This document shows, piece after piece, positions 55,259-64,000 of a stretch of 64,000 bases of DNA (the stretch's first letter is position 1; each line of letters starts with the position of its first letter). A program made the position numbers and the translations under genes. The DNA comes from Syntrophobacteraceae bacterium (GTDB lineage Bacteria > Desulfobacterota > Syntrophobacteria > Syntrophobacterales > Syntrophobacteraceae): positions 1 through 64,000 of the forward strand of contig JARLHO010000117.1 in NCBI GenBank assembly GCA_031292215.1, written 5' to 3'. The notes below the pieces were generated by a model. That model did not search any database and was not told the origin of the DNA. It worked only from the letters and a program-made list of their open reading frames with translations.

Positions 55259-55493
55259 TTTTTCCGCCTCCTTTTCGTTTACACCCCTCCTCTTGGTATG
55301 ATAGCAGTAGAACGGTAACATCACAAGCGTAATCGGAAATATTTCGCCGGCTCGTGGACCCTGTGGCTCGCTCCCGGACCTCCGGAGTTTGCTTTCCTTT
55401 TGCGTCATGCCGGGGGAAAATCGACCTTGCCGTGGGCCTTGACACTTACTCTTACCAGCAGGCTAAACCGTAGAGCCCTTCTCGCATCCACCC

Positions 55494-58400
55494 CTAATGG
55501 CTCTCCCAGCTATTTGTGCTGAAATTAAAGAACCAGCGCGGCTTTGAGGAACCCACTACATAGTAGAGCCATGCCCCGTCACTTGCCCTGTAGACGTATG
55601 GATAAACCGTCGCGCTCGTCCACCAGAACCCGCCCATAGCCGAATCATAGAACCAGATGCTGTCGATAGATGTTCCGTAGGGGTAGAGCCAGCCGTGCTG
55701 CGCATGATATATCCAGGGGGAACAGCCTGTGTTGAAGCGCCCAAACCAGCTCAGCCATTCCCAGCCGCCTCCAAGGTCGGAGGCGTTTTTCCAGAGGCTC
55801 TGCGGCAAGGAGACGTTCGCCAGACAACTCGCGGCAGCGCCTCCGTTTATCCCCGCGCAGCTCCACCCCCACGGCCCCGAGCCGCTAACCGGCGAGGCCG
55901 CTCCGCTGACGCAAAGATCGGACGCGGGCTCTGTGCTAAAAGATGCGCCATTACTGCTCCCGCACGCGCCGTCTATCAGGAGACTGGCCGAGCAGTTTGC
56001 GGCAGCGCCTCCGTTTTGCCCCGCGCAGCTCCAGCCCCACGGTCCCGAGCCGCTAACCGGCGAGGCCGCTCCGCTGTCGCAAAGATCGGACGCGGGCGCT
56101 GTGCTAAAAGATGCGCCATTACTGCTCCCGCACGCGCCGTTTATCAGGAGACTGGCCGAACAGTTTGCGGTAGCCCCCCCGTTTTGCCCCGCGCAGCTCC
56201 ACCCCCACGGTCCCGAGCCGGTAACCGGCGAGGCCGCTCCGCTGACGCAAAGATCGGACGCTGGCGTTGTGCTAAAAGATGCGCCACTACTGCTCCCGCA
56301 CGCGCCGTTTATCAGGAGAGTGGCCGAGCAGTTTGCGGTCGCGCCCCCGTTTTGTCCCGCGCAGCTCCAGCCCCACGGTCCCGAGCCGGTAACCGGCGAG
56401 GCCGCTCCGCTGCCGCAAAGATTGGACGCGGGCGCTGTGCTAAAAGATGCGCCACTGCTGTTCCCGCACGCGCCGTTTACCTCGATTACGGCCGAGCAGC
56501 TTGCGGTAGCGCCCCCGTTTAGTCCCACGCAGCTCCACCCCCACGGTCCCGAGCCGGTGACAGTTGTCGCTGTACCGGCGCCGCATAGATTGGACACAGG
56601 AACTGTAAAGAAAGCCCCTCCGTTTGCAGAACCGCATGCGCCGTCAACTATCCGGATGGCGGCCACACAGCTTGCGCTCTCCCCCCCGTATTGTCCCGCG
56701 CAGCTCCAGCCCCACGTGTTGGAGCCCCGCGCAACCGAGGAAGCCGTACCGCTGCCGCAAAGGCTTGACGAGGGAGCCACGCTAAAGGAGCCGCCACTGC
56801 TGCTCCCGCATATGCCGCTTACAAAGAGGGGGAGCTCGGCTACAAAACTACTCTGGTCGGTGGATTTTGGTGTAGTCTGGAATGCGCCCGCAGTGACTGG
56901 AAAGTCGACAGAGGATGTGTAGCCCGTGATATAGGCGTTTCCCGAAGAAGCGATCGCTATGCCGTTTGCCCAGTCAACAGAGGTTCCGCCCAGGTAGCTG
57001 GAAAATACCAGTGAGGCGCCGCCGGGGGAGAGCTCGGTTAAAAAGCCGTTCATATCGCCCTTTAGCCTCGTCTGGAATGCCCCCGCAGTGACTGGAAAGT
57101 CGGTCGAAGATGTCCCTCCCGTTACATAGGCGTTCCCCGAGCCATCTATTGCTATAGCGTTGGAGAAGTCGTTGATATTGCTTCCGCCAAAACAGGTGGA
57201 ATAGACAAGGCTTGCTCCGCCTGCGGCGATCTCGGTGACAAAAATATTTCCCCGGGTCTGGAATGCGCCCGCGGTAACCGGATAGTCGGTTGAGTATGTC
57301 ACCCCCGTAACATAGGCGTTTTTCGAGGCGTCAATCGCTATGCCGTAGGCGACGTCGCCCTGGTATGGGCTATTTTGCCCGCCCCCGCCCAGATAGGTGG
57401 AGTAGACAAGGCCCGCTCCGCCTGCTGCGACCTCGGCTGCAAAAGCGTTCCGACTGCCTTTCATGCTGGTCTGGAACGCCCCGGGTGAAACGGGAAAGTC
57501 GGCTGAAGTCGTATAGCCCGTGATGTAGGCGTTTCCGGAACTATCCGTTGCTATGCCGTTGGCCTGATCTCCCGAATGTTGGCCCTGTTGCCCGCTCCCG
57601 CCAAGGCAGGTGGAATAGACAAGGCGAGAGCCTCCCGCTGCGATTTCGGCTACGAAGGCATTCCCCCAAGGGGATTGGAGCGTAGTCTGGAACGCACCTT
57701 TCGTGACGGGAAAGTCGGTTGAAAGTGTCTGGCCCGCGACATAGGCGTTTCCGAGACCATCGATCGCCATGGCCGTGGCAAAGTCGCCATTTCCTGTGCT
57801 TCCGCCGAGGAAGGTGGAGTAGATAAGGTTTGCCCCATCTGGAGAGATCTCGGCTGCAAAGGCATTGCCGCTAGTGGATTTTAGGGTTGCCTGGAACGCG
57901 CCGGGGGTTACGGGAAAGTCGCTCGAGTATGTCACTCCCGTGACATAGGCGTTTCCGGAGGCGTCGATCGCTACACCGCTCGCAAGGTCCTCATCGCTTC
58001 CGCCCAGGTAAGTGGAGTAGACCAGGGCCGCTCCGCCTGCTGCGATCTTGGTTACGAAGGCGTTGGCGGCGCCGTTCATGCCGGTTTGAAGCGCACCGGC
58101 GGTGACTGGAAAGTCGGGCGGGAATGTCCAGCCCGTGACATAGGCGTTTCCGGAGGCGTCGACCGCTATGCCCGTGGCGTTATCGTCTCCGCTTCCACCC
58201 AGGTACGTTGCGTAGACGATAGTGGGATCGACTACGAGTGGGGCGCTCCTATCATAGGGGCCGAGATGGAAGCCGCAGGTGAAGGTTCGAAGGGTTGCCG
58301 GGAAGCGGGCAGCAGATCTTTTTGCACGCGATGCCCCCCCCTCCTCCTCCACCTTGAACGAGCCGCTCCGCGCCACCCGACGTCCGCCCACCAACTGATA

Positions 58401-59165
58401 GACGAGGGGTTTTTGCTGCACAATGCTGCCTCCCGCGAAATCGATGGAAAGATCGCCGTTTTTGGCCACCCGAACATCCTTTGCCCCGGAATACCTGAAT
58501 TTTACGAGGGAGGGGTTCGCGCCGGGTGCTACGATGACATCGTATTCGAGCCGACTGTTGTTGCCGTAGAATTTGATGTCTATCCCCGGGTAGGCGTTGC
58601 GGTAGAGGACTGCTTTATAGGTTGGGATTCCGGTGCGCCATTTGCGCGGGTCGTGTCCGATGAGATAGTTGACTTTCCCCGGCTGCGGGGCTTCGGGGGC
58701 GATTTGAACATCTCTATTCATGCCGACCATGCCGATCCCAAGGTAGGACGCGCGAACATCGGCCGCCCTTCGATCCCGAGATCTTTCGGGGAAAACTTGC
58801 GACCTGTCCGATTTGCGCCCGCTCGCCCGATGGCTCTCCCGTTTTTCGAGACCCAGCACGATCCCTTTACGCGTAAAGAACATGGCGTGTCCCGGGCCGG
58901 CTTCGTAAAACTCGGCCTCCCTGTTCACCTGGCCCCGATTGGCGATAAAATAGAGGGGTAGGCGTCCAAACCCAACCCGCGCGGTAAAAGATTTTTGCGC
59001 CCGCACCGGCTGAGAGGGGAAACTCCCCGCATTGCCCGTAACCTCATGGATGCCGACGCCGCTCCTAAAAGCCGCTCCGCAACAGGGCGGCAGGGCGGCT
59101 GCAAGGACAAGGCACACGCAAAACGTAAAACCAATCGGTAAAACTTTCCCTCTCGGATAGCGCAT
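55494..59165 (-). CDS. Large secreted SBBP-propeller/cysteine-repeat surface protein
   Basis: A 1223-residue exported protein. After a signal peptide (GFTFCVCLVLAAALPPCCGA) comes a DUF7948-type N-terminal domain (FIANRGQVNREAEFYEAG; YDVIVAPGANPSLVKFRYSG). Next are seven SBBP repeats of about 66 residues (pattern VYSTYLGGS, then GIAVDASGNAYVTG, then DFPVTAGAFQT), enough for one seven-bladed propeller. Then six near-identical repeats of about 56 residues, each with four Cys (CGSSSGASFSTAP, LCGSGAAS, WGWSCAGQNGG, ANCS). The end is an aromatic-rich block (WIYHAQHGWLYPYGTS; WLYYVVGSSKPRWFFNF) that looks like a cell-surface C-terminal module. Probably an adhesin or surface-structure protein; the function is unknown. 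Confidence 0.88.
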   Translation of the reverse strand: MRYPRGKVLPIGFTFCVCLVLAAALPPCCGAAFRSGVGIHEVTGNAGSFPSQPVRAQKSFTARVGFGRLPLYFIANRGQVNREAEFYEAGPGHAMFFTRKGIVLGLEKRESHRASGRKSDRSQVFPERSRDRRAADVRASYLGIGMVGMNRDVQIAPEAPQPGKVNYLIGHDPRKWRTGIPTYKAVLYRNAYPGIDIKFYGNNSRLEYDVIVAPGANPSLVKFRYSGAKDVRVAKNGDLSIDFAGGSIVQQKPLVYQLVGGRRVARSGSFKVEEEGGASRAKRSAARFPATLRTFTCGFHLGPYDRSAPLVVDPTIVYATYLGGSGDDNATGIAVDASGNAYVTGWTFPPDFPVTAGALQTGMNGAANAFVTKIAAGGAALVYSTYLGGSDEDLASGVAIDASGNAYVTGVTYSSDFPVTPGAFQATLKSTSGNAFAAEISPDGANLIYSTFLGGSTGNGDFATAMAIDGLGNAYVAGQTLSTDFPVTKGAFQTTLQSPWGNAFVAEIAAGGSRLVYSTCLGGSGQQGQHSGDQANGIATDSSGNAYITGYTTSADFPVSPGAFQTSMKGSRNAFAAEVAAGGAGLVYSTYLGGGGQNSPYQGDVAYGIAIDASKNAYVTGVTYSTDYPVTAGAFQTRGNIFVTEIAAGGASLVYSTCFGGSNINDFSNAIAIDGSGNAYVTGGTSSTDFPVTAGAFQTRLKGDMNGFLTELSPGGASLVFSSYLGGTSVDWANGIAIASSGNAYITGYTSSVDFPVTAGAFQTTPKSTDQSSFVAELPLFVSGICGSSSGGSFSVAPSSSLCGSGTASSVARGSNTWGWSCAGQYGGESASCVAAIRIVDGACGSANGGAFFTVPVSNLCGAGTATTVTGSGPWGWSCVGLNGGATASCSAVIEVNGACGNSSGASFSTAPASNLCGSGAASPVTGSGPWGWSCAGQNGGATANCSATLLINGACGSSSGASFSTTPASDLCVSGAASPVTGSGPWGWSCAGQNGGATANCSASLLINGACGSSNGASFSTAPASDLCDSGAASPVSGSGPWGWSCAGQNGGAAANCSASLLIDGACGSSNGASFSTEPASDLCVSGAASPVSGSGPWGWSCAGINGGAAASCLANVSLPQSLWKNASDLGGGWEWLSWFGRFNTGCSPWIYHAQHGWLYPYGTSIDSIWFYDSAMGGFWWTSATVYPYVYRASDGAWLYYVVGSSKPRWFFNFSTNSWESH
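55822..56815 (-). repeat. Six tandem 168-base units inside the surface-protein gene
   Basis: Exact 168-base periodicity is visible from identical landmarks, for example CTGCTCCCGCACGCGCC at about 55955, 56123 and 56291. The three middle units are nearly identical in DNA, which favours unequal recombination and variable copy number. Confidence 0.85.
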
Positions 59166-59635
59166 TGTTTTAAGCCCCCCCCTTACGGGCCGGATTCAGG
59201 CTGTCGAAACCCGGCTTCCCCATTTGCCCCAAAGTCCGCCTGACACATCCCCAACCGATGCCCGGCCACTCCTTGGCCGGATGCCCTCTGTTTAATGTGC
59301 CCCGTTATTTGCCGTGATATTTGCCGTATGCGTATACTAGAGGAGATTGCCCGCTCGTTTTTGCGGGCCGGTATTTTGTGCGTGGGGGTTTTTCTTTTTG
59401 CCGCCCGCCGCCGCAAGTTTTTCGCGCCCGTCGGGGTTTTGAGATGGGAGCGGCCACCGGAGAGTGAAACGGCATGCGGCGCCAAAGCTTGAACGAGTGG
59501 GGAATTGGAGTGCGGCGGGATAAAGGCTGCCGCGGGTATGCACTTTCCCTGCTAAGCGGCTAAGGGGTTTTTTGGGTTTCACCGGTGGTGGTGGTGGAAA
59601 AGGAGGCCAACCGTGAGGAGTTGGTGGAGGCCGAT
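59166..59635. other. Intergenic region
   Basis: A 470-base gap between the surface-protein gene and a small plus-strand gene. It begins with an 8-C tract that supplies the purine-rich ribosome site of the surface protein on the minus strand. Short open frames, such as one from 59328, have no supporting features. Confidence 0.4.
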
Positions 59636-59749
59636 ATGCGGCGAGTAAAGACGACCAAAACGGTCAAGGTAGCGCTCTACTTTTTGAGGTTTTATCTTAT
59701 TGAGCTGATGATCCTGGTATTGGTGCGCCTCTTCAAGGGGGTGCATTGA
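59636..59749 (+). CDS. Putative 37-residue membrane peptide
   Basis: MRRVKTTKTVKV is followed by the hydrophobic ALYFLRFYLIELMILVLVRL and KGVH: a positively charged start and one membrane helix. GGAGG lies 5 bases before the ATG. In-frame GTG codons from 59585 would extend it to up to 54 residues. It ends 46 bases before the DUF488 gene. It is short, so only moderately sure to be real. Confidence 0.45.
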   Translation: MRRVKTTKTVKVALYFLRFYLIELMILVLVRLFKGVH

Positions 59750-59795
59750 AGATTGGCCAAGCCTTGAGCTGCGCCTCCTTGCCGGAGGAATTCCG

Positions 59796-60161
59796 ATGAT
59801 AAAAATAAAGCGCGTCTACGAACCTTTCGAACCTGGCGACGGGACACGATTTTTGGTCGAGCGGCTCTGGCCGCGAGGGATAAAGAAGGAGTCGCTAAAA
59901 ATGGAGGCCTGGCTAAAGGATGCGGCCCCAAGCGATGCTCTGCGCCGCTGGTTCGCACACGACCCCCAAAAATGGGACGAGTTCCAAGACCGCTATTTCT
60001 CCGAGCTCGATGGTAGACGGCAAGTCCTTATCCCCATAGTCGAAGCCGCCGCCAAAGGGGATGTGACCCTTCTCTACAGCGCCCGCGACACGGAAAACAA
60101 CAACGCGGCAGCCCTTGGCAAATACATCCAAAAACTGCCGGCCAACCAATCGGGAGTTTGA
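59796..60161 (+). CDS. DUF488 family protein
   Basis: A 121-residue soluble protein with the DUF488 signatures FLVERLWPRGIKKESLK and LRRWFAHDPQKWDEFQDRY, and the closing VTLLYSARDTENNNAAAL. CGGAGG lies 7 bases before the ATG. The family's biochemical role is not established; members are often stress-linked. It converges on nadC. Confidence 0.93.
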   Translation: MIKIKRVYEPFEPGDGTRFLVERLWPRGIKKESLKMEAWLKDAAPSDALRRWFAHDPQKWDEFQDRYFSELDGRRQVLIPIVEAAAKGDVTLLYSARDTENNNAAALGKYIQKLPANQSGV

Positions 60162-60196
60162 ATCGGGGAGGACCGAAAGAAAGGCGATTACCCCGT

Positions 60197-61060
60197 TTAT
60201 AGAACCGGGCGCGGACAATAATCGCCGGAAAATGGCGGAGACATTTCCATCGTCAAATCGATTGCCCTTGCCGAGTGGGTGAGCGCGCCGCAGCTCACAA
60301 AATCCACCCCCGTTCGGGCTATTGCCCCCACGGTCTTAAGGCTAACCCCCCCGGAGGCCTCCAGGAGCACGCGCCCCCCCGCGACCGCGACCGCTTCCTG
60401 CAACATGCCAGGGGAGAAGTTGTCAAGGAGCACGATGTCCGCCCCGGCGGCAACGGCCTCTAGCAGTTGCTCGATGTTTTCCACTTCGACTTCGACTCGC
60501 AGGGTATGCGGGGCCTTTTCGCGCGCCCGCCTCACGGATTGGGCCACACCACCGGCCGCCGCGATGTGGTTGTCCTTTATAAGGATACCGTCCGAGAGGC
60601 CGAACCGATGGTTTTTCCCCCCTCCGTGGAGCACGGCTTCCTTCTCCAGCCTTCGCCACAAAGGGGTGGTCTTGCGCGTATCGAGCAGCTTACAGCCGCC
60701 ATCCCCCATGGCTTCCACCATCTCGCGGGTCATGGTGGCGATTCCGCTTAGCCTCTGGGCAAAATTTAGCGCCGTGCGCTCGGCGCTTAAAAGCGTTTGG
60801 ACCCTGCCTTCCATTCTGAATACGGCAACGTCGGCTCCTATTTTTTCGCCATCGGCAAACAGGCATTCCACCCGGATTTCCGGGTCGAGGAGCTCGAAGA
60901 TTCTCCGGAATGGCTTCGATCCCGACAGGACAAACGACTCACGACCGAAAACGATTGCGCTGCCCGTTAGATCGCGTGCAATGGTTGCAAGGGTTGTCAG
61001 ATCTCCGCTGCCCATATCTTCGGCCAGCGCCAGATGAAGCAGTTTGTCTAGTTCAAACAA
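60197..61060 (-). CDS. nadC: Nicotinate-nucleotide pyrophosphorylase (carboxylating)
   Basis: A 287-residue quinolinate phosphoribosyltransferase of NAD synthesis, which makes nicotinate mononucleotide from quinolinate and PRPP. Seen: AEDMGSGDLTT near the N-terminus, LLDTRKTTPLWR, GGGKNHRFGLSDGILIKDNH and VEVEVENIEQLLEA. The start is a TTG at 61060 with GGGAGGC upstream, which fits the family's usual N-terminus. It follows valS by 49 bases and is probably co-transcribed with it. Confidence 0.97.
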   Translation of the reverse strand: MFELDKLLHLALAEDMGSGDLTTLATIARDLTGSAIVFGRESFVLSGSKPFRRIFELLDPEIRVECLFADGEKIGADVAVFRMEGRVQTLLSAERTALNFAQRLSGIATMTREMVEAMGDGGCKLLDTRKTTPLWRRLEKEAVLHGGGKNHRFGLSDGILIKDNHIAAAGGVAQSVRRAREKAPHTLRVEVEVENIEQLLEAVAAGADIVLLDNFSPGMLQEAVAVAGGRVLLEASGGVSLKTVGAIARTGVDFVSCGALTHSARAIDLTMEMSPPFSGDYCPRPVL

Positions 61061-61109
61061 GAGCTTTCAGCCTCCCGGTTTGAGATAGTTGGAAGTTGCG
61101 CCTCTCGAC

Positions 61110-63791
61110 CTACCCCGCGGAGTTTTCCCGCAACCCCCTCATGATCTCGAGTCTGCGGTTTAATTTTTCGATTTTTTCGCCAAGCCGCGCATTTTTTTCC
61201 CGCTCCTTGTCGATCACCTCGTGAGGGGCTTTTTGGAGAAAATCGTCGTTTGAAAGCTTTCGACTGGTCATGGAGAACTCTTTTTCCAGCTTGGAGAGTT
61301 CCTTTTGAAGCCTACCGGACTCGCTTTCGAAATCAAGGATGTCCTTTAAGATCACGAAAACTTCCAGGTTTCCGACAACGGTCCCCGCCGCCTGTTTGGG
61401 CTTGGCCGTTTCACCCGCCCTGGCCACGGTGAGGTTTGAGACCTTGGCAAGATCGCCTATGGTTCGCCGGTGGTCTTCGAGAAGCTGGATATGGGAATCC
61501 TGGTCGCTTATGCAGACGACTTCGACTTTAAGAGACGGCGCCACGTTCATCTCGCCTCGGATATTTCGGATAGCGACGATGACCGCCATAAGGGTTTCCA
61601 TCTGCTCTTCGGCCTGCGAGTCCAAAAGCTCGGGATGGGACTGCGGAAATGGCGCCCCCATGATGCTTTGTGGGCAATCCTCGGGCTTTATCCTCTGCCA
61701 GATCTCTTCGGTAATAAAGGGCATCACCGGGTGCAGGAGCACGAGGACATCGCGCATGACACTGACCGCGACCGACCTCGCCACGCGCCCGGCCTCGGCG
61801 TCCTCGCCGTAAAAATCGGGCTTTACGATTTCGAGGTACCAGTCGCAGTATTCGTGCCACAGGAATTGATAGAGCACCTGGGCGTACTGGTTGAAATGAT
61901 AGTTATCGAGGCAGTCGGCGATCTCGGCCGCAACCCGTTGAAGGCGGCTAAGGATCCAGCGATGGGCAAGACCGGTTACCTTTTCCGGGACCTCGAAGGG
62001 GCCGTCGAACCCTTCGAGATTCATGAGAAGAAGCCTTGCCGCGTTCCAGATCTTATTGACAAAATGTTTGTAGCCCTCGATGCGATCCTCGGAGAGCTTT
62101 ATGTCGCGCCCCTGGGCGGCGAAAGCGGCGAGTGCGAACCGAAGAGCGTCTGTGCCGTATTTGTCCATCATGAGCAGCGGATCGATCACGTTGCCCTTGG
62201 ACTTGCTCATCTTCTGCCCCTCGGCATCGCGCACCAGCGCATGCACGTACACTTCGCGGAAAGGGACCTCTCCCGGGAACCGCAGCCCCATCATCATCAT
62301 CCTGGCGACCCAGAAAAACAAGATATCGAAGGCAGTCACCAGGGCCGAAGTCGGGTAGAATTTTTCGAGCTCCCGGGTTTTGTGCGGCCAGCCAAGGGTT
62401 GAAAAAGGCCAAAGGCTCGAGCTAAACCAGGTGTCTAGAACATCGGGGTCCTGTTCCAGCGAGCTTTTCGAGCATTTGGGGCATTGCGCGGGGGCTTTGG
62501 TCGAAACGATCACCTCCCCGCACTCCCGGCAGTACCAGGCCGGAATGCGATGGCCCCACCATATCTGGCGGCTTACGCACCAATCCTCCAGGTTTTCCAT
62601 CCAGTTGTTGTAATCTTTTTCCCACTTGGCCGGGATTATCCTGGTTTTGCCCTGCTCGACCGCTTCGATGGCGGCCTGCGCAAGGGGCTTTACGGCGACA
62701 AACCACTGAAGCGATAGCATCGGCTCAACCACATTGTGGCAGCGATAGCAGTGGCCGACCCGGTGGGTGTGGGGTTCGGTCTTTACCAGAAAGCCGCCCT
62801 TTTCGAGATCTTTTAGAACCTGGCGCCGGCATGCGAACCGATCCAATCCCGCGTAGGCGCCGGCCCGCTCGGTCATGACACCGCGCTCGTCGATTACCTC
62901 CAAGACCTCGAGATTGTGTCGCACGTGGAGCTCGAAATCGTTAAAATCGTGGGCCGGGGTGACTTTTAAGGCGCCGGTGCCAAACTCGCGCTCCACATAG
63001 GGGTCCGCGATCACGGGTATGTGTCGGCCCGCTAGTGGCAGCGCCACCATTTGCCCGACGAAGGCCTTGTACCGGTTATCCTGCGGATTCACCGCCACGG
63101 CGGTATCGCCAAACATCGTTTCGGGCCTGGTGGTGGCCACTATCAGCGCCCCCTTTCCGCTTACCAGCGGATAGCGGACATGATAGAGAGAGCCTCCCAG
63201 CTCCTCGCTTTCCACCTCGATATTGGCGAGCGCGGTCATGCAGCGGGGACACCAGTTGATCATACGCTTGCCCCGATAGAGCAACCCCTCGTCATAGAGG
63301 GAAACGAAGACCTGGCGAACGGCCTCCGAGAGGCCCTCGTCCATGGTGAAACGCTCGCGGGACCAGTCGCAGGAGGCCCCGAGCCGCTTTAGCTGGTTGA
63401 TTATGAATCCGCCATACTTTGCCCTCCACTCCCACACGCGCTCTTGAAAGGCTTCCCTGCCAATGTCAAACCGTGTTAGACCGTCTGCGGCCAACTGCCG
63501 TTCGACGACGTTTTGCGTGGCGATGCCGGCGTGGTCGGTCCCGGGCACCCACAGCACCTCGAAGCCCCGAAGCCGCTTATACCGGCACAGTATGTCCTGG
63601 AGAGTATTGTTTAGGGCATGCCCCATGTGGAGCTGGCCGGTAACGTTCGGGGGCGGGATGACAACCGAGTACGGGGGTTTCGAACTGGTCTGGTCGGCGT
63701 GGAAAAAACCATTTTCCTCCCAATAGCTGTACCAGTGCGATTCAACTTCGGCGAATTCATATCCCTTGGCCAGAGCGGTGGTTTCGCTCAT
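61110..63791 (-). CDS. valS: Valyl-tRNA synthetase
   Basis: An 893-residue class I synthetase from ATG 63791 (GAGGAATCGATTTTT upstream); a further in-frame ATG at 63818 overlaps the preceding gene's end and is less likely. PPPNVTGQLHMGHAL is the HIGH region, ATTRPETMFGDTAVAV and HDFNDFELH are in the editing domain, QKMSKSKGNVIDPL is the KMSKS loop, and NKIWNAARLLLMNL opens the anticodon domain. The last 70 residues form the typical C-terminal coiled coil. Full length and apparently intact. Confidence 0.98.
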   Translation of the reverse strand: MSETTALAKGYEFAEVESHWYSYWEENGFFHADQTSSKPPYSVVIPPPNVTGQLHMGHALNNTLQDILCRYKRLRGFEVLWVPGTDHAGIATQNVVERQLAADGLTRFDIGREAFQERVWEWRAKYGGFIINQLKRLGASCDWSRERFTMDEGLSEAVRQVFVSLYDEGLLYRGKRMINWCPRCMTALANIEVESEELGGSLYHVRYPLVSGKGALIVATTRPETMFGDTAVAVNPQDNRYKAFVGQMVALPLAGRHIPVIADPYVEREFGTGALKVTPAHDFNDFELHVRHNLEVLEVIDERGVMTERAGAYAGLDRFACRRQVLKDLEKGGFLVKTEPHTHRVGHCYRCHNVVEPMLSLQWFVAVKPLAQAAIEAVEQGKTRIIPAKWEKDYNNWMENLEDWCVSRQIWWGHRIPAWYCRECGEVIVSTKAPAQCPKCSKSSLEQDPDVLDTWFSSSLWPFSTLGWPHKTRELEKFYPTSALVTAFDILFFWVARMMMMGLRFPGEVPFREVYVHALVRDAEGQKMSKSKGNVIDPLLMMDKYGTDALRFALAAFAAQGRDIKLSEDRIEGYKHFVNKIWNAARLLLMNLEGFDGPFEVPEKVTGLAHRWILSRLQRVAAEIADCLDNYHFNQYAQVLYQFLWHEYCDWYLEIVKPDFYGEDAEAGRVARSVAVSVMRDVLVLLHPVMPFITEEIWQRIKPEDCPQSIMGAPFPQSHPELLDSQAEEQMETLMAVIVAIRNIRGEMNVAPSLKVEVVCISDQDSHIQLLEDHRRTIGDLAKVSNLTVARAGETAKPKQAAGTVVGNLEVFVILKDILDFESESGRLQKELSKLEKEFSMTSRKLSNDDFLQKAPHEVIDKEREKNARLGEKIEKLNRRLEIMRGLRENSAG

Positions 63792-63810
63792 AAAAATCGA
63801 TTCCTCTTGT

Positions 63811-63999
63811 CTACTCAAACTCTTTTTTGAGCTTTTCTATTTCCTCGTCGATTATCGATCTCACGAGGCCGGGCAGCATGGATTCCACAACAGCCCGGAT
63901 ATGTTCCTGCAAACGGGACTCGATACGGCCGATGAGTTCTTCGACAGCTTCCGAGATTTCAGAAAGAGACGGACCGGCAACATTTACCAGGGGGTCGGG
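63811..63999 (-). CDS. Partial gene upstream of valS (C-terminus only)
   Basis: The last 62 codons of a gene that begins beyond the window; it stops at TAG 63811-63813. The tail SLSEISEAVEELIGRIESR, then MLPGLVRSIIDEEIEKLKKE, is helical and acidic. It resembles the C-terminal helices of PopZ/DUF2497-like and related polar proteins, a weak resemblance. It ends 19 bases before valS, so the two are likely in one transcript. Confidence 0.7.
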   Translation of the reverse strand, partial: PDPLVNVAGPSLSEISEAVEELIGRIESRLQEHIRAVVESMLPGLVRSIIDEEIEKLKKEFE

Positions 64000-64000
64000 T

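Noticed and set aside
55695-56922. Long plus-strand open frames rich in Ala/Pro/Arg repeats
   Set aside because: They are antisense to the GC-rich 168-base repeats of the surface-protein gene and have no start signals or domain features.
1-64000. CRISPR arrays, tRNA or rRNA genes, and selC/selA/selB/selD
   Set aside because: Nothing with regular spacer-repeat structure, cloverleaf-like sequence or matching protein motifs was recognised in the window.

Overview
This window comes from a high-GC, anaerobic, hydrogen-using bacterium, most likely a member of the Desulfobacterota (old Deltaproteobacteria, Syntrophobacter-like). The main evidence is an HdrA/HdrD-like/MvhDGA electron-bifurcating hydrogenase locus in which four subunits carry in-frame UGA codons at positions where the families have cysteine. 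Supporting evidence is a heterodimeric class III CoA-transferase pair, an XrtA/EPS-type exosortase with a PrsK-like kinase, and many sigma-54 features.

Layout. 1-0.5 kb: the 3' end of an ISKra4-like transposase and a tiny DUF3096 membrane protein. 1.1-5.5 kb: two adjacent class III CoA-transferase subunits converging on an aldehyde dehydrogenase. 6.7-31.4 kb: a long, almost entirely co-directional exopolysaccharide locus. It holds an initiating sugar-phosphate transferase, a WbpB/WbpD/WbpE-like diacetamido-sugar trio, a FemAB-like protein, a polysaccharide deacetylase fused to DUF354 through an Asn/Gly repeat linker, a WecB/WbpI-like epimerase, three GT2 glycosyltransferases, an O-antigen ligase/polymerase-like protein, a secreted beta-helix protein, acyl- and aminotransferases, an ATP-grasp/HAD fusion, a Wzx-like flippase, an exosortase and a PrsK-type histidine kinase. 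31.7-40.2 kb (minus strand): hdrD-like, hdrA, mvhD, mvhG, mvhA, a small Cys-motif protein and a frameshifted CBS-ACT gene. A hydrogenase maturation protease is divergent from it at 40.7 kb.

41.2-43.2 kb: a complete fluoride-response unit, with a sigma-70 promoter, fluoride (crcB) riboswitch, terminator, crcB and a DUF190-CBS protein. 43.3-48.6 kb: an island of small secreted proteins, two of which resemble lysozyme inhibitors, separated by repeats, G/C homopolymer tracts and GTAAC palindromes. 49-54 kb: a 7TMR-DISM hybrid histidine kinase with two kinase cores and a sigma-54 response regulator. 54.3-59.2 kb: two small hypothetical genes and a 1223-residue secreted repeat protein. 59.6-64 kb: a small hydrophobic protein, a DUF488 protein, nadC, valS and the end of one more gene.

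The most remarkable system is the hydrogenase/heterodisulfide reductase locus. In mvhA, mvhD, hdrA and the hdrD-like gene, a UGA interrupts an otherwise continuous family match exactly where Cys is expected. Each UGA is followed by a stem-loop whose apical loop starts exactly 22 nt downstream. The HdrD-like subunit also has an in-frame N-terminal excisionase/MerR-type helix-turn-helix. Automated gene calling would split or truncate all four genes. No selA, selB, selC or selD was recognised in the window.
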